DNA from: Candidatus Leptofilum proximum
Lineage (GTDB): Bacteria > Chloroflexota > Anaerolineae > Promineifilales > Promineifilaceae
Reading direction: 5' to 3'
Assembly: GCA_016710325.1 (NCBI GenBank)
Contig: JADJXK010000001.1
Span: 1,736,001 to 1,800,000 of the forward strand
Length of the DNA stretch: 64,000 bases
Part shown: positions 8,559 to 17,806 of the stretch, piece after piece
Layout of the letters: each line of letters opens with the position of its first letter
How positions within the stretch are numbered: position 1 is the stretch's first letter
The notes under the pieces: model-generated
The model's database searches: none
What the model saw: only the letters and a program-made list of their open reading frames with translations
Told to the model about the DNA's origin: nothing
Position numbers and translations under genes: made by a program

Positions 8559-9383
8559 TTATGGGTGGGGAAGCGGCCAGATTTGCCGCAAGTAGGCTTC
8601 AATGCCCCGGCTGGCCTGCCAGTTAACCGGGTAGCCCAGCGAAACTTCTTCAAAGCGCACGCCGTTTCGGTAGTGCGTGCCGCGAATGTGCAGATGGCCG
8701 TAGACAACGGCCGTTACCGGGAATCGCACATGCCAATCCTCCGTCTGTTTGGTGCCGCACCAAATGGAAAAGCGGGGAATGCGCCGCAGGTTAACCAGGT
8801 CGTAGCGCAGGGGGAAATGGTTGACCAGGATGAGGGAGCCGGATGCGGCCGTTTGCCGTAAGCGCTCTTCTGTGGTCTGGCAGCGTACCTGGCACCATGC
8901 CTGCCGCGACGGGTATGGGTCTGGATGTAAAACGATCTCATCCGTAGCCACTACGCCGGTCGCTTCAGCCCAGGCCAGCGCCTCCTCGGCGGCTACGGTG
9001 TCGGGGCGAAAGCTGTAGTCGTAGAGAGTAAAGATGGGGGCAATGAACAGCGGTTCGCGGCTGGCGGGCCAGCGCACAAACGGATCTTCCGGCGTCACCA
9101 CGCCAAACTCACGGCAGATTTGCACCAGCTGAAAATACTTGGCCAAACCGCGCTGGCTGTCGCTGTCGGTGGGCAGTGTCCAGAGGTCGTGGTTACCAGG
9201 GGTCCAAAAAACGCGGGCAAAGCGGTGGCTCAGCAAATCCATCGCCTGCCGAAAGTGGCTGATCTTTTCCGCTATATCCCCGGCCACAATCAGCCAATCA
9301 TCCGGGTGGGCGGGCATGCGGCTCAGTGCGGCCCAATTTTCGCCGTGGCTGATGTGCAGGTCGCTGATGGCGAGCAGTCTCAT
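8559..9383 (-). CDS. Calcineurin-like metallophosphoesterase
   Basis: A 274-residue cytoplasmic protein. The dimetal phosphoesterase motifs are in order: DLHIS (D-x-H) at residue 8, VAGDIAE (GD) near 34, TPGNHDLW (GNHD) near 61, VNHFPLRYD near 190 and GHLHIRGTHY (GHxH) near 231. These bind two metals and cleave phosphoester bonds; the substrate cannot be deduced. Full family length. It is followed at 21 bp by the small membrane-protein gene. Upstream lies the repeat at 9386-9466, so its promoter must lie within or beside that repeat. Confidence 0.85.
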   Translation of the reverse strand: MRLLAISDLHISHGENWAALSRMPAHPDDWLIVAGDIAEKISHFRQAMDLLSHRFARVFWTPGNHDLWTLPTDSDSQRGLAKYFQLVQICREFGVVTPEDPFVRWPASREPLFIAPIFTLYDYSFRPDTVAAEEALAWAEATGVVATDEIVLHPDPYPSRQAWCQVRCQTTEERLRQTAASGSLILVNHFPLRYDLVNLRRIPRFSIWCGTKQTEDWHVRFPVTAVVYGHLHIRGTHYRNGVRFEEVSLGYPVNWQASRGIEAYLRQIWPLPHP

Positions 9384-9385
9384 AT

Positions 9386-9466
9386 GGCGGTAATCGGTGA
9401 ACGGTAATCAGCGACCGGTAATCAGTGAACCGATTACGGCTTACCGATTACCGCTTACGGTTCACT
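9386..9466. repeat. CGGTAAT-type heptamer repeat, inverted halves
   Basis: Direct units GGTAATC/GGTGAAC are followed by inverted CCGATTA/CCGCTTA units. It fills the gap between the Crp-like gene and the phosphoesterase. The same family is at 17194-17306, 56435-56460, 57188-57228 and 58085-58165. Confidence 0.85.
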
Positions 9467-10178
9467 AGATGGAGCCGCCTGAGATTTGGATCAAGTTCTT
9501 CAGGGCTTCTTCGTCCAAAATGGTGAATTTACGGCCGCTGACCTTCACCCAGTGCGCACGCCGGAAGCGCCCCAGCGCCTTGTTAATGCTCACCCGCGTG
9601 GCGCCGGTCATTTCAGCCAGGTCCGTCTGCGTGAGGGAGAGTTCGATGCGGATGCCGTCGTCGGTTTTCTGGCCGTGCTGGGCGGCGAGCTGCAGCAGCT
9701 GGCGCGCCAGCCGGGCGGGCAGGTCGAGGAAAAAGATGTCGCTGATCTGGTTGTTGAGGCGGCGGATGTGCTGGGCTAAGGTGTGCAGCACGTGCAGGGC
9801 AAAATCTGGATTGTCGCTGATGTAGCGAATGAATTCCTCGCGGTGCAGGGTGAGTGTTTCGGTTTCTTCGAGCGCTTCGGCCGTAGCAGAGCGGGGGGAA
9901 TCGTCCAACAGGGCCAGCTCGCCGAAGAAGTCCCCGGCGCCAAAAATGGCCAGCATGGCTTCCTGCCCATCCAGCGTAGAGTGGGTGATTTTCACCTTGC
10001 CCTTGATGATGATGTAGAGCAGGCCGCCGGGATCACCATGATGAAAAATAATCTGGTCCGGCCCAAAGCGGCGCATCACCAGCCGCTTGGAGAGGCTTTT
10101 GGCTTCATCATCCTGCAAATTATTAAAAAACGGCACCAGCTGTAAGGCATTCTTGGCGGCGTATTTTGAATCTTTCAT
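9465..10178 (-). CDS. Crp/Fnr-family transcriptional regulator
   Basis: A 237-residue protein. Residues about 15-130 form a cyclic-nucleotide-binding-type domain (GPDQIIFHHGDPGGLLYIIIKGKV, then FGAGDFFGELALLDDSPRSATAEA, which corresponds to the phosphate-binding cassette). Residues about 145-225 form a Crp winged helix with the recognition stretch LTQTDLAEMTGATRVSINKAL. No Fnr-type cysteine cluster is visible, so it is not an iron-sulfur oxygen sensor. Last gene of a tight operon: AlaX, MBL-fold protein, then this gene, with 12-13 bp gaps. The effector is unknown. Confidence 0.88.
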   Translation of the reverse strand: MKDSKYAAKNALQLVPFFNNLQDDEAKSLSKRLVMRRFGPDQIIFHHGDPGGLLYIIIKGKVKITHSTLDGQEAMLAIFGAGDFFGELALLDDSPRSATAEALEETETLTLHREEFIRYISDNPDFALHVLHTLAQHIRRLNNQISDIFFLDLPARLARQLLQLAAQHGQKTDDGIRIELSLTQTDLAEMTGATRVSINKALGRFRRAHWVKVSGRKFTILDEEALKNLIQISGGSI

Positions 10179-10191
10179 AACTCTCTTCCTA

Positions 10192-11043
10192 TCAAATTAA
10201 TCCGTTTAATTGTATCTCATCGTAGACACGATCCAAACTATACTTTAACTGGCGTTTGAGCCAGTCAGCGGGCAGGGTGCAGCCGGGGTACTGGTTGAGG
10301 AACTCGACCAGGTAGCTGTAAATTTCTTCGCGCGGTTTTTGGGCGGCAATGTGTTCCTCAAGTCGCTGGCGCATGGTGTGGATATAGCTGGCAACGGCCG
10401 TTAACTCATCCAGGGTACACGGTTCACCCCGGCCAGGAACGATGTGGTAAACGGGATCGGGCCAGTGCTGCATGTGGTGAATGGTCTGTAGCCAGACGGC
10501 CGTATTGGCTTCGCCCAGCATCGGGGGCATATTGGTCACCACGGCGTCCCCGGTGAACAAGACGCCCGACTCCGGCAAATACACGCCAATGCTGCCCAAC
10601 GTCGGGCCTGGCGCGGCAAACAGCTGAATCTCAAGACCGCCTTTCCATAGCTGCATTAAGCCGGTGAAGCTCAAGCTGGCGTGTTCTACGGGGCTTTGGC
10701 TCAGTTCACGGCCGTGGTCCGGGTTGCGGTGGGCCAGGCTTTCCAGTAAGGGTTGAGGGTAACGTTTGTCGTAGCTGCGCAGCTTTTCGGCCGTGGCCTC
10801 ATGGGCAATAACCGGGGCATTCAGCCAGCGGGCATTGATGATGCGGTCACCGTGGTAATCCGTCAGAATCGTGTAGGCCACCGAACGCGGTGTGAGCGTG
10901 TGCAGCCGCATGGCCCAATCGCGGGCCTGGCGCGGGTAGGAGGGCACATCAATGGCCACAATGCCCCGCCGCGTGCGCACCGCGCCAACGTTTACGCCCT
11001 CGTATTCTGTTTCGATAAAAACGTTTTCGGCTATTTCTTGCAT
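10192..11043 (-). CDS. Metallo-beta-lactamase-fold protein with degenerate metal site
   Basis: A 283-residue protein with the MBL fold layout: start VFIETEYEGVNVGAVRTRRGIVAIDVP, then the metal-site region TILTDYHGDRII, APGPTLGSIGVYLPESGVLFTGDAVV, and HIVPGRGEPCT. In active members the first site reads HxHxDH, the second has His in PGHTPGS, and the third GHG. Here they read TDYHGDR, PGPTLGS and PGRGEP, so most histidine ligands are missing while the ligand Asp in FTGDAVV remains. It is therefore probably a non-hydrolytic or differently ligated homologue. In an operon between AlaX and the Crp-like regulator. Fold assignment is good; activity is doubtful. Confidence 0.75.
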   Translation of the reverse strand: MQEIAENVFIETEYEGVNVGAVRTRRGIVAIDVPSYPRQARDWAMRLHTLTPRSVAYTILTDYHGDRIINARWLNAPVIAHEATAEKLRSYDKRYPQPLLESLAHRNPDHGRELSQSPVEHASLSFTGLMQLWKGGLEIQLFAAPGPTLGSIGVYLPESGVLFTGDAVVTNMPPMLGEANTAVWLQTIHHMQHWPDPVYHIVPGRGEPCTLDELTAVASYIHTMRQRLEEHIAAQKPREEIYSYLVEFLNQYPGCTLPADWLKRQLKYSLDRVYDEIQLNGLI

Positions 11044-11055
11044 AAAATATCCTGC

Positions 11056-12282
11056 CTAGCGCAGCTGGCCCAACAGCAGCCGTTCTGCCTTCTCCACCGC
11101 TTGCTGCACCCGCTCCTGGTCGGCGCCGGGACCGCCACCCTGGGCCAGCACGGCCGTTCCGCCACCCGCCGCCGATCCCAAAACCTGCAGGGCCGGCTTG
11201 ATGAGCTGGTTCATTTCGCCAGGGGCATCCTGCGAGCGACAAAAAAGCAGCTGCGATTTTTCCCCGGCCAGCCCCAGCAGGGCCACCACACGGCCGTTTT
11301 GCGTCAGGTGGTTGGCCAGGATGCGCAGCTGTGCCGCATCGCTTTCTTCGGCAGTGAAGACGCGGCTGACGACGGCCGTATCCCCCACCTTTTTACCGTT
11401 TTTTAGCAGTTCGGCCGCTTCAAAATAGAGCAGCTGCTCCTGCTGCTTTTTCAACTTGCGGCGGCTTTCTTTGGCTTCATCCCTCAGGCGCGCCACGCTT
11501 TCCACCACCTCGCCAATGCCTGTGGTGAGTTCATTGGCCAGCTGGTTTACAACGCTGTTTTTAAGCCGGTAGTCGGCCAGGGCCCGCTGGCCGCAGCAAA
11601 ACTCCACACGCAGCTGATTGTTCTGCCGCGCCAGCCTCACAATTTTGATGAGGCCGACCTCCCCGGTGCGGCGCACATGCGTTCCCCCGCAGGCGGTCAG
11701 GTCAAACTGCTCAATCTCGATGAGCCGCAGCTGCCCACCGCGCACTGGCGGCAGTTTGCGCAAGGCCAGCTTTTGGGCCTGCTCTAATGTTACAGAACGA
11801 ATGTGTACCGGCCGGTTTTGCCAGATGATCTGGTTGGCCAGGTGTTCGGCTTCTTCCACCTGGGCCGGGCTAAGCTGCATGGTGTGCAGATCGATGGTCA
11901 CCGTATTTTCGCTCAGGTGAAAGCCGACGGTTTCTGCCTGGGCAATTTGAATGAAGGCTTGGGAGAGTATGTGCTGGCCGGTGTGGTGCTGCATGTGATC
12001 AAACCGGCGTGGCCAGTGAATCTGCCCGGTGATGGTGTCTTGCCACAGCTCGCTGGTATCCAGCCAGTGCAGCACGGCTTCATCACTTTCTCGGATAGAA
12101 ACGTCGTAGACGGGGAGGTTGTTGATGGTGCCTGTGTCAAACGGCTGCCCACCGGAAGTGGGGTAGAAATAGGTCTGGTCAAGGATAACGGCCGTTTGCC
12201 CCTCTTGCCTTATCCTTTCCACAATCGTTGCTTCAAAGCGGGTAGTGTACGCGTTTTGGTAGTAGAGCCTTTTGCTGGTCAT
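11056..12282 (-). CDS. alaX: Alanyl-tRNA editing protein, AlaX-L type with DHHA1 tail
   Basis: A 408-residue protein starting at ATG 12282 (MTSKRLYYQN). An upstream ATG at 12363 would add repeat-derived sequence unlike the family and is rejected. It has the AlaRS editing fold: TYFYPTSGGQPFDTG near 37-51, zinc ligands HHTGQH (H100, H104) and CGGTH (C198, H202). Residues about 240-285 are a charged coiled coil, and about 300-408 a DHHA1-like glycine-rich domain ending ADQERVQQAVEKAERLL. It hydrolyses mischarged Ser- or Gly-tRNA(Ala) in trans in the cytoplasm. First gene of the operon with the MBL-fold and Crp-like genes. Confidence 0.88.
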   Translation of the reverse strand: MTSKRLYYQNAYTTRFEATIVERIRQEGQTAVILDQTYFYPTSGGQPFDTGTINNLPVYDVSIRESDEAVLHWLDTSELWQDTITGQIHWPRRFDHMQHHTGQHILSQAFIQIAQAETVGFHLSENTVTIDLHTMQLSPAQVEEAEHLANQIIWQNRPVHIRSVTLEQAQKLALRKLPPVRGGQLRLIEIEQFDLTACGGTHVRRTGEVGLIKIVRLARQNNQLRVEFCCGQRALADYRLKNSVVNQLANELTTGIGEVVESVARLRDEAKESRRKLKKQQEQLLYFEAAELLKNGKKVGDTAVVSRVFTAEESDAAQLRILANHLTQNGRVVALLGLAGEKSQLLFCRSQDAPGEMNQLIKPALQVLGSAAGGGTAVLAQGGGPGADQERVQQAVEKAERLLLGQLR

Positions 12283-12516
12283 GCCACAGGTTCCCAGGAT
12301 GGGTATCTTTTGAATAGGTACAATGATACCAAAATAATAAATGGGTGCATCTATACTTGACAAGGTGACAAGGTGACAGGGTGACCAGGTGACAGCATGT
12401 CAGATTGTGCCCTTTGCAAGTATAGCTGCCTGTTGAAGAAAGAAAGCTTAGTCCGGAACGGCCGTTTACCAGAGGAAACTAACGGAAATTGGGGTTATCT
12501 GAAGGGGGTAAAACCG
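12283..12516. other. Intergenic gap with GGTGACA repeat
   Basis: No gene is seen. A GGTGACA-type tandem repeat (12357-12400) lies just upstream of the AlaX gene. One copy of the palindrome ACGGCCGT occurs near 12460. No clear terminator. Confidence 0.6.
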
Positions 12517-14637
12517 TCAGGCCAGCGGCAGGGTGAAGTTAAAGCGCGCCCCGCCGGAAGGAGCATCATCGACCCAGATACGGCCGTCATGCGCTTCCAC
12601 CGCCAACCGGCAAAAGGCCAGGCCCAGGCCCAACCCTTTGGCATTGCTGTCTTTGGTGGCGATGCGTTCGAACTTTTCAAAAATCGATTCCCGGTACTGC
12701 TTGGGAATGCCTTTGCCCTGGTCACTGACGGAAATCAGCACCCGGTCACTTTCTGCTTGCTGCTGACCAAGCACGGTGATCGTCTGGTCTTCTGAGCTGT
12801 ACTTCAAGGCATTGTTGATGAGGTTCACCAGCACCCGGCGAATCATATCCTCTTCCACGTAAACGTGAGGCAGATTGGGCGGCAGGCAGTTGGCAAAGTG
12901 CACCCGCCGCTGATCAAAATTAGGCTGTTCGATCTCGTAAACCTCTTGCAAGAGCAGGCGCAAATCGACGCGGGTTTGTTCCGTAATGGGCTGTCCGGCT
13001 TCCAGGCGGTTGATGTCTAGCAGGGAGCGAATCAGGGTTTCCAGGCGGCGGCTGCTGCGCCGGGCAATGTCTAGCATGGCGTACAGCGGCGAGTTGGCCG
13101 ATTCCGGCGGAATTTCATAGGCCAGCAGCTCCAGGCTGGAGATGACGTTGCCCAGCGGGCTTTGCAGGTCGTGGAACAGCATGGCGGTGAGATCTTCCCG
13201 CATTTTTTCCAGTTCCACTTGCTCACTGATGTCGTGGTGAATCCACTGCAGCAGCTGGTCATCACCGTGGATGGTGCGCTTGGTATACACTTCCATCGGG
13301 ATGGGCGGTGCGTTTTTGGTGCGCACTTCACTTTGGAACACCAACACTTTATCGGAGCGGATTTTTTTGGCTTTGGGCAGAACGGCCGTGTCCGGATGCA
13401 AATCCTGAATGGCCATGTGTACCAGTTCCTGGCGAGTATAGCCGAGCATGTCGGATGCCCGACGGTTGGCTTCTACAATACGGCCGCGCATGTCTGTCAA
13501 AATAATCGGGTCAACTGTGTCCTGGAACAGGCTGATATAGCGGGACTCGGCCGCCAGGGTGCGGGCATACTGCTGGGCATTGGCAATGGCCGTACTGGCG
13601 ATATTGGCCAGATTCACCAGCACATCCAAATCTTCGGCCTTAAACGTGCCATTAATGGGGTTGATGGCCTGGATGGTGCCCAGTACATCTTCCTTAAAAA
13701 TCATCGGGGCGCAAATCATGGCCCGGGTTTCGTGGCCGGTGCGTTGGTCCCCCAACTGCAAAAAGCGCGGGTCCAGGCTGGTGTCTGCCACCAACGCTGG
13801 TTCCGAATTTTCCATCACCCAGCCAGACAGGCCATGATTGGCGGGCAAACGCAGGCCCACAATTTCTTCAGAACCAGCGCCTTCGGCTACCTGGTAAACC
13901 AGTTCATTGGTTTGTTTATCCACCAGGGCAATAGAAATCGCTTCGGCATTAAGGAAATCATTCATCTGTGCCAGAAGCGACTGCATAATTTCGTTGATGT
14001 CCAGCGAAGAGTTGATGACCCGGCTGGCGTCATTGAGCAGGGCTGAGATTTTTAGCTGGCGTAGGGATGCTTCATAGAGGCGGGCATTTTCAATGCTGCT
14101 GGCCGCCTGGTTAGAGATAGCCGTCAGCAGGCTGAGGTCCCGGTCATCAAACTGGTTGGCGCCAATCTTGTGGATGGTAATGGCGCCAATGACGCGGTTG
14201 CGTATGGAAAATGGCGTACAAATGACTGACCAGGCGTGGTTGCTGGTGGTGTGCCCTGGACGGGGCAGCCATCGTTGGTCGTTTTGGGTATCGTCGATTA
14301 CACAGGGGGCATGGTTGCGGATGACCCAGCCAGCCACGCCGCTGTCCATGATGGTTTCTAAAAATTCTTCAGACTGGGTGTTTTGGTTGTTATCCCCCGT
14401 CAGCCAGGCATATTCAATCTTTAATGATTCGTTGACAACGATGATGCTGCCATCCTGGGCTTCAAGCTGCTGCACGGAGAGGTTGAGAACGCGAGGCAGA
14501 ATGAGGTTGATATTGAGGCCGTCGGCTTCTACCTGTTTGAGCATGTCGTTAACGACGTAAAGCGTGTGAAGCCGCTCGCTGTCTCTCAATTCAGGCGGGA
14601 AGTCTGCATCTTGAATAGAGTGGTCCATCTGAATCAT
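12517..14637 (-). CDS. GAF-GAF-PAS sensor histidine kinase
   Basis: A 706-residue protein without membrane segments, so a soluble sensor. Domains: GAF about 40-190 (VAGWVIRNHAPCVIDDTQNDQRW), GAF about 210-360 (LSGWVMENSEPALVADTSLDPRF), PAS about 370-480 (DPIILTDMRGRIVEANRRASDMLGYT), HisKA about 490-560 with phospho-acceptor in MLFHDLQSPLGNVISSLELL, and HATPase from about 595 (LVNLINNALKYSSEDQ, VSDQGKGIPKQ, KGLGLGLAFCRLAVEAH). The ligand is unknown; no partner response regulator is adjacent. A perfect GTAACGTTAC palindrome lies at 14646-14655, 9 bp upstream of the start codon, and may be an operator. Monocistronic. Confidence 0.9.
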   Translation of the reverse strand: MIQMDHSIQDADFPPELRDSERLHTLYVVNDMLKQVEADGLNINLILPRVLNLSVQQLEAQDGSIIVVNESLKIEYAWLTGDNNQNTQSEEFLETIMDSGVAGWVIRNHAPCVIDDTQNDQRWLPRPGHTTSNHAWSVICTPFSIRNRVIGAITIHKIGANQFDDRDLSLLTAISNQAASSIENARLYEASLRQLKISALLNDASRVINSSLDINEIMQSLLAQMNDFLNAEAISIALVDKQTNELVYQVAEGAGSEEIVGLRLPANHGLSGWVMENSEPALVADTSLDPRFLQLGDQRTGHETRAMICAPMIFKEDVLGTIQAINPINGTFKAEDLDVLVNLANIASTAIANAQQYARTLAAESRYISLFQDTVDPIILTDMRGRIVEANRRASDMLGYTRQELVHMAIQDLHPDTAVLPKAKKIRSDKVLVFQSEVRTKNAPPIPMEVYTKRTIHGDDQLLQWIHHDISEQVELEKMREDLTAMLFHDLQSPLGNVISSLELLAYEIPPESANSPLYAMLDIARRSSRRLETLIRSLLDINRLEAGQPITEQTRVDLRLLLQEVYEIEQPNFDQRRVHFANCLPPNLPHVYVEEDMIRRVLVNLINNALKYSSEDQTITVLGQQQAESDRVLISVSDQGKGIPKQYRESIFEKFERIATKDSNAKGLGLGLAFCRLAVEAHDGRIWVDDAPSGGARFNFTLPLA

Positions 14638-14645
14638 ATTACCAC

Positions 14646-14655
14646 GTAACGTTAC
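14646..14655. promoter_or_regulatory. 10-bp palindrome upstream of the GAF-PAS kinase
   Basis: GTAACGTTAC is a perfect palindrome 9 bp before the kinase start codon. It could be an operator or chance. Confidence 0.3.
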
Positions 14656-14762
14656 AAGTTTACTACTGTTGGTTTACATTCTGATCGTAACAGGCTTTAT
14701 CCTTCATTGTAAAGGAGAAAAACGAACTACTCTTACCAAAAATATATGGAAGAATAAACCAA

Positions 14763-15776
14763 CTAGACGAGCTGAAGGCTGGGAATAACGTCTATATTTA
14801 GATTGTCTCGACGGCCGTTAATAAAGTGCCAGTGTGCTGCAGCGCCAATCATAGCGGCATTATCGGTACAGAGAATAGGACTTGGGTACCGTACGGGCAC
14901 CTTCAGCCGCTCGGTCATGGTGCGCCGCAGCTCACGATTGGCCGAGACGCCGCCCGCCAGGTGAACGGCCGTTGCCCCATAAGCCAGCGCCGCCCGTTCT
15001 GTTTTGGTCACCAGCGCATCTACCACGGCCGTTTGAAAGCTGGCCGCTACATCTTCCACGGGAATCCTGGCCTTATCAAAATGTTTGATCTGCCGGGCAA
15101 CGGCCGTTTTTAAGCCGCTAAAACTAAAGTTAAAACCATCTTCCATCACCGCGCGGGGGAACTTGTAGGCAGAGGCGTTGCCCGCAGCGGCCAGCCTGTC
15201 GATTGCCGGACCGCCAGGAAAGGGCAGCCCCAACACCCGCCCGACCTTGTCAAACGCTTCGCCGGCGGCATCGTCCAGCGTGCCGCCCAGGTGCTGGTAA
15301 CGGCCGTGATCCACCATCAGGTAAAGCTCCGTGTGGCCGCCGCTGACCACCAGCGTCAGCAGCGGGAATTCAATTTCGTCCACCTGGTCGGTGAGCCAGA
15401 GCGAGTAGATATGGCCTTCGATGTGGTTGACGCCCAACAGCGGCTTGTGGCGCGCCAGAGCCAATCCCTTGGCCATATTCACGCCCACCAGCAGCGAGCC
15501 AACCAGCCCCGGACCACGAGTCACGGCAATGCAGTCGATGTCGTCCAGCCCCATGTGGGCTTCTACCAGCGCCTGCTCCACCACGGGGTGAATCACCTCG
15601 ACGTGCTTACGAGAGGCGACTTCCGGGAAGACGCCACCATACTGCGCGTGCAGATCAATCTGGCTGGCGATGATGTTACTGAGAATGGTACGGCCGTTTT
15701 CCACCACCGCCGCCGCCGTTTCATCACACGACGTTTCGATGGCCAAAATTCGGCTGGTTTGCCTAATTGCGCTCAT
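14763..15776 (-). CDS. tsaD: tRNA N6-adenosine threonylcarbamoyltransferase TsaD
   Basis: A 337-residue protein, the usual length. ASKHA-fold signature RILAIETSCDETAAAVVENGR at the start, metal-binding HIEGH near 118-122, SGGHTELYLM near 145 and the C-terminal CTDNAAMIGAAAHW. With TsaB/TsaE partners it transfers the threonylcarbamoyl group to A37 of ANN-decoding tRNAs in the cytoplasm. It follows selA by 18 bp on the same strand and is probably co-transcribed. tsaB, tsaC and tsaE are not in the window. Confidence 0.97.
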   Translation of the reverse strand: MSAIRQTSRILAIETSCDETAAAVVENGRTILSNIIASQIDLHAQYGGVFPEVASRKHVEVIHPVVEQALVEAHMGLDDIDCIAVTRGPGLVGSLLVGVNMAKGLALARHKPLLGVNHIEGHIYSLWLTDQVDEIEFPLLTLVVSGGHTELYLMVDHGRYQHLGGTLDDAAGEAFDKVGRVLGLPFPGGPAIDRLAAAGNASAYKFPRAVMEDGFNFSFSGLKTAVARQIKHFDKARIPVEDVAASFQTAVVDALVTKTERAALAYGATAVHLAGGVSANRELRRTMTERLKVPVRYPSPILCTDNAAMIGAAAHWHFINGRRDNLNIDVIPSLQLV

Positions 15777-15794
15777 GATTTTTCCAGTCTGTGT

Positions 15795-17192
15795 TTATTC
15801 CGCCGCACAGTTTACCAGTGATTGCAGTAAAATTTCAACCTGTTCGGGCAAAACGGTGCGCGGATCGATGAGGAAACGGCCGTCTTGAATGCGGCCAATC
15901 ACCGGAATTTTCTCCTGGCGCAGGCGGGCGGCCAGGTGCTCCAGATCGTTGTGTTGGACGGCCACCACGCGGCTGGGCAGGCTGGTGCCGGGCAAACTGC
16001 CGCCGCCGACGGTGGAACGGCCGACCACCACCTCCGCCCGAATGCCCCGCTCCTGCAAACGCGCCGCCCACGTGTCGGCCTCTTCACCAATTTCCGCCAC
16101 CGGGCGAGTTATCATGCGCCAGATGGGAATCTCCGTGAGGGCGTTTTCGGTGAGGTAGTGAGTGAGCGTGGCGGACAGTCCCGCCAGGCACAGCTTATCG
16201 GCGCGCACCGCGCGCGCCAGCGGGTGCCGCTTCAGCCGTGTTATAAGCTCCTGCCGCCCGACCAAAACGCCCGCCTGCGGCCCACCGAGCAGCTTGTCGC
16301 CGCTGAAGGCCACCACGTCAGCGCCTGCGGCCAGGCCGTCCAGCACGGTGGGTTCTGGTTCCAGGCCGTAGGGGGAACTGTCCAGCAGGGCGCCGCTGCC
16401 CTGGTCGTAGAGCAGCAGCAGGTTGTGCTCGTGGGCCAGCTGCGCCAGCTCGGCCAGCGTGGGTTCGCTGGTAAAGCCGATGATTTTGTAGTTGGAGTGA
16501 TGGGCCACGAGGAGAGCGGCCGTATTTTCCGTGATCGCCTTGGCGTAATCGCGTAAATGGGTGCGGTTGGTCGTGCCCACTTCTACCAGCTTGGCGCCGG
16601 ACTGGGCCATCACGTCTGGAATGCGGAAGCCGCCGCCGATTTCCACCAGCTGCCCCCGGCTGATGATCACTTCTTTACCCTGGCACAGCGTGGTGAGCAT
16701 GAGCAAAACGGCCGCTGCATTATTGTTCACCACCAGCCCGGCTTCCGCTTCGGTGAGGCGGGTGAGCAGCTGCTCGGCGTGTACGGTGCGCGAGCCGCGC
16801 TGGCCGCTGGCCAGATCGTATTCCAGGGTGCTGTAGCCTTTGGTGGCCTCATCGATGGCCTGGCGCGCTGCCTGGCTGAGTGGGGCGCGGCCCAGGTTGG
16901 TGTGCACAATCACCCCGGTGCCATTGATCACCGGCTGCAGGGTGGGCGCCAGGAACTGCTCCAGCCAGAGGCGGGCCTCATCAACCAAAACGGCGTTCAT
17001 GGGCGCGTAGCGCGCCTCGCCGCTGAGGATGGCGCTGCGGGCGGTGTCCAGGCTATGGCGCAGGCTCTCTACGGTGAGGGAACGGCCGTAAGCCAACATC
17101 ATGTCCACCGCCATGGCCGTATTGAGCAGCCGGTCCACACTGGGCAGTTCGCGCAGCAGGGTTTGTGTTTTGCTTTGAGATTGATCGTTCAT
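15795..17192 (-). CDS. selA: L-seryl-tRNA(Sec) selenium transferase SelA
   Basis: A 465-residue PLP enzyme of full length. Features: N-terminal helix LLRELPSVDRLL, PVINGTGVIVHTNLGRAPLS near 88, YSTLEYDLASGQRG near 115, and the PLP lysine in FSGDKLLGGPQAGVLVG near 300. It converts Ser-tRNA(Sec) to Sec-tRNA(Sec) using selenophosphate. The presence of selA implies that this organism decodes UGA as selenocysteine, though selB, selC and selD are not in the window. This bears directly on the in-frame TGA of the DUF3179 gene at 25588-26664. Upstream is the repeat at 17194-17306; downstream tsaD at 18 bp. Confidence 0.96.
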   Translation of the reverse strand: MNDQSQSKTQTLLRELPSVDRLLNTAMAVDMMLAYGRSLTVESLRHSLDTARSAILSGEARYAPMNAVLVDEARLWLEQFLAPTLQPVINGTGVIVHTNLGRAPLSQAARQAIDEATKGYSTLEYDLASGQRGSRTVHAEQLLTRLTEAEAGLVVNNNAAAVLLMLTTLCQGKEVIISRGQLVEIGGGFRIPDVMAQSGAKLVEVGTTNRTHLRDYAKAITENTAALLVAHHSNYKIIGFTSEPTLAELAQLAHEHNLLLLYDQGSGALLDSSPYGLEPEPTVLDGLAAGADVVAFSGDKLLGGPQAGVLVGRQELITRLKRHPLARAVRADKLCLAGLSATLTHYLTENALTEIPIWRMITRPVAEIGEEADTWAARLQERGIRAEVVVGRSTVGGGSLPGTSLPSRVVAVQHNDLEHLAARLRQEKIPVIGRIQDGRFLIDPRTVLPEQVEILLQSLVNCAAE

Positions 17193-17193
17193 A

Positions 17194-17306
17194 GTCCGTT
17201 ATCGGTGGTCGGTGGTCGGTTATCGGTAAACGGTGGTCGGTATTCGGTAATCGGAGAACGGCTGACCGATTACCGATTACGGATTACCGTTTACCGATCA
17301 CGGTAA
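17194..17306. repeat. CGGTAAT/CGGTGGT heptamer repeat upstream of selA
   Basis: Direct heptamers GGTGGTC/GGTAATC are followed by inverted CCGATTA units. The block supplies the last codons and TGA stop (Leu-Pro-stop) of the upstream membrane-protein gene, so it has grown into the gene end. Confidence 0.85.
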
Positions 17307-17798
17307 GTTCGCCTGTGCGGCGCGACTGCGAATTTGCAGCAAGATTTCAAACAGGATAAGTACCGCGGCGACCAGCAGGGCTACCGCCAGGCCAAAGGAG
17401 CGGTTCATCTGCAGCCAGAGGCAAAAGGCAACCCAAAGGCCCACAGCCATGGACTGGCGCAGGGCCACCAGCAGGCGAGACGATGCCAACTCGCCAAAGC
17501 GGTGGTCTGTGTAGCGAGCAAAACGGCGGTTGAGCAGGTAAGAAATGGGCAGAATGACGCCGGTAACGGCCGTTAACACCGTCGCCAAAAAGACGAGAAT
17601 AATCTCAAAATTGGCTGCTTCTAGCAGCGCCGCCGCGTCAGCCCGACCTTGGGCGGCCGCGCGCACCAGGTCCAGCCGGTTGATGTCGATGGGCCACCAG
17701 CTGTTGACCACGTATTCCATAGCCAGCAGACCCAACGCCACCAGCAAAACGCCCAACAAAAGAGAAGCCACAAAGCCAAAACGGTCTTTTCCTTGCAT
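17298..17798 (-). CDS. Four-helix membrane protein, unknown function
   Basis: A 166-residue protein. Hydrophobic segments lie near 8-30, 64-89, 113-127 and 131-152. An RFARYTDHRFGELA loop joins the second and third. No known family is recognised. The last codons and stop lie inside a tandem repeat. It is 8 bp downstream of the next gene on the same strand, suggesting co-transcription. Confidence 0.6.
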   Translation of the reverse strand: MQGKDRFGFVASLLLGVLLVALGLLAMEYVVNSWWPIDINRLDLVRAAAQGRADAAALLEAANFEIILVFLATVLTAVTGVILPISYLLNRRFARYTDHRFGELASSRLLVALRQSMAVGLWVAFCLWLQMNRSFGLAVALLVAAVLILFEILLQIRSRAAQANLP

Positions 17799-17806
17799 GG
17801 TCCTGA

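Noticed and set aside
12283..12363. Upstream start for AlaX at 12363
   Set aside because: The added 27 residues are unrelated to the family and partly come from a repeat. MTSKRLYYQN at 12282 is where family similarity begins.
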